Origin: Phycisphaerales bacterium
GTDB lineage: Bacteria; Planctomycetota; Phycisphaerae; Tepidisphaerales; Tepidisphaeraceae
DNA length: 5,352 bases
Assembly (NCBI GenBank): GCA_028288775.1
Contig: JAQGHP010000400.1
Location: forward strand, 1-5,352
Direction: 5' to 3'
The notes under the pieces are model-generated. The model saw only the letters and a program-made list of their open reading frames with translations, did not search any database and was not told the origin of the DNA. Each line of letters begins with the position of its first letter. Position 1 is the first letter of the stretch. Positions 5,315-5,352 of the stretch are shown in pieces. The position numbers and the translations under genes are program-made.

Positions 5315-5352
5315 TTGGATTTCAGCCGACGGTTTATCGAACACGGTGGGCG
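5307..5352. repeat. Inverted repeat running to the window edge
   Basis: CGCCCACC (5307-5314) is perfectly complementary to GGTGGGCG (5345-5352), the last eight bases of the window, so the second arm may continue outside. The same CGCCC also pairs upstream with 5298-5302, so the element offers two alternative hairpins. CCGTC (5282-5286) can also pair with GACGG (5328-5332). This pattern suits a dispersed palindromic intergenic repeat cut by the window edge, which is an inference. Confidence 0.45.

Overview
This GC-rich window (mostly G/C-ending codons) looks like chromosomal DNA from a planctomycete-type bacterium. The reasons are the style of the proteins, not a database match: a large secreted protein with Thr/Ala/Pro-rich linkers and a short helical segment of the 'I.KLVDALS..D.K.R..A...L' kind common in Planctomycetes, small secreted proteins of no recognised family, and short-period repeats between genes. 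No phage, transposase, tRNA, rRNA or CRISPR signal was seen. Phylum-level assignment is an inference of moderate confidence.

Layout from left to right. Bases 38-107 hold a heptanucleotide array arranged as an inverted repeat, just past the stop of a large minus-strand gene (112-2517). That gene encodes an 801-residue membrane-anchored or exported protein of unknown function. A 241-bp divergent intergenic region follows, with a weak promoter candidate and two stem-loops. Next is a plus-strand response regulator (2759-3364) with a phosphoreceiver domain and an ANTAR RNA-binding output domain, the only gene here with a confident function. An 82-bp gap with a GC-rich hairpin separates it from a convergent minus-strand gene for a 178-residue cytoplasmic protein of unknown function (3447-3983). 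After a 229-bp divergent intergenic region come two tandem plus-strand genes (4213-4722 and 4778-5278). They encode small exported paralogues that share an N-terminal x-His-Phe and a C-terminal HEHFAAID motif. A second heptanucleotide array lies between them. The window ends in a palindromic segment with terminator-like hairpins.

How the genes work together is mostly unknown. The ANTAR regulator probably acts after transcription starts, by binding RNA hairpins and preventing termination, and has no histidine kinase beside it. The tandem pair is probably one operon for two periplasmic beta-rich proteins. The 801-residue protein and the 178-residue protein are single transcription units as far as the window shows. 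The most noteworthy items are the paralogous secreted pair, the two unrelated heptamer arrays, and the structured leader of the ANTAR gene. No clear new multi-gene defence or metabolic system is visible.
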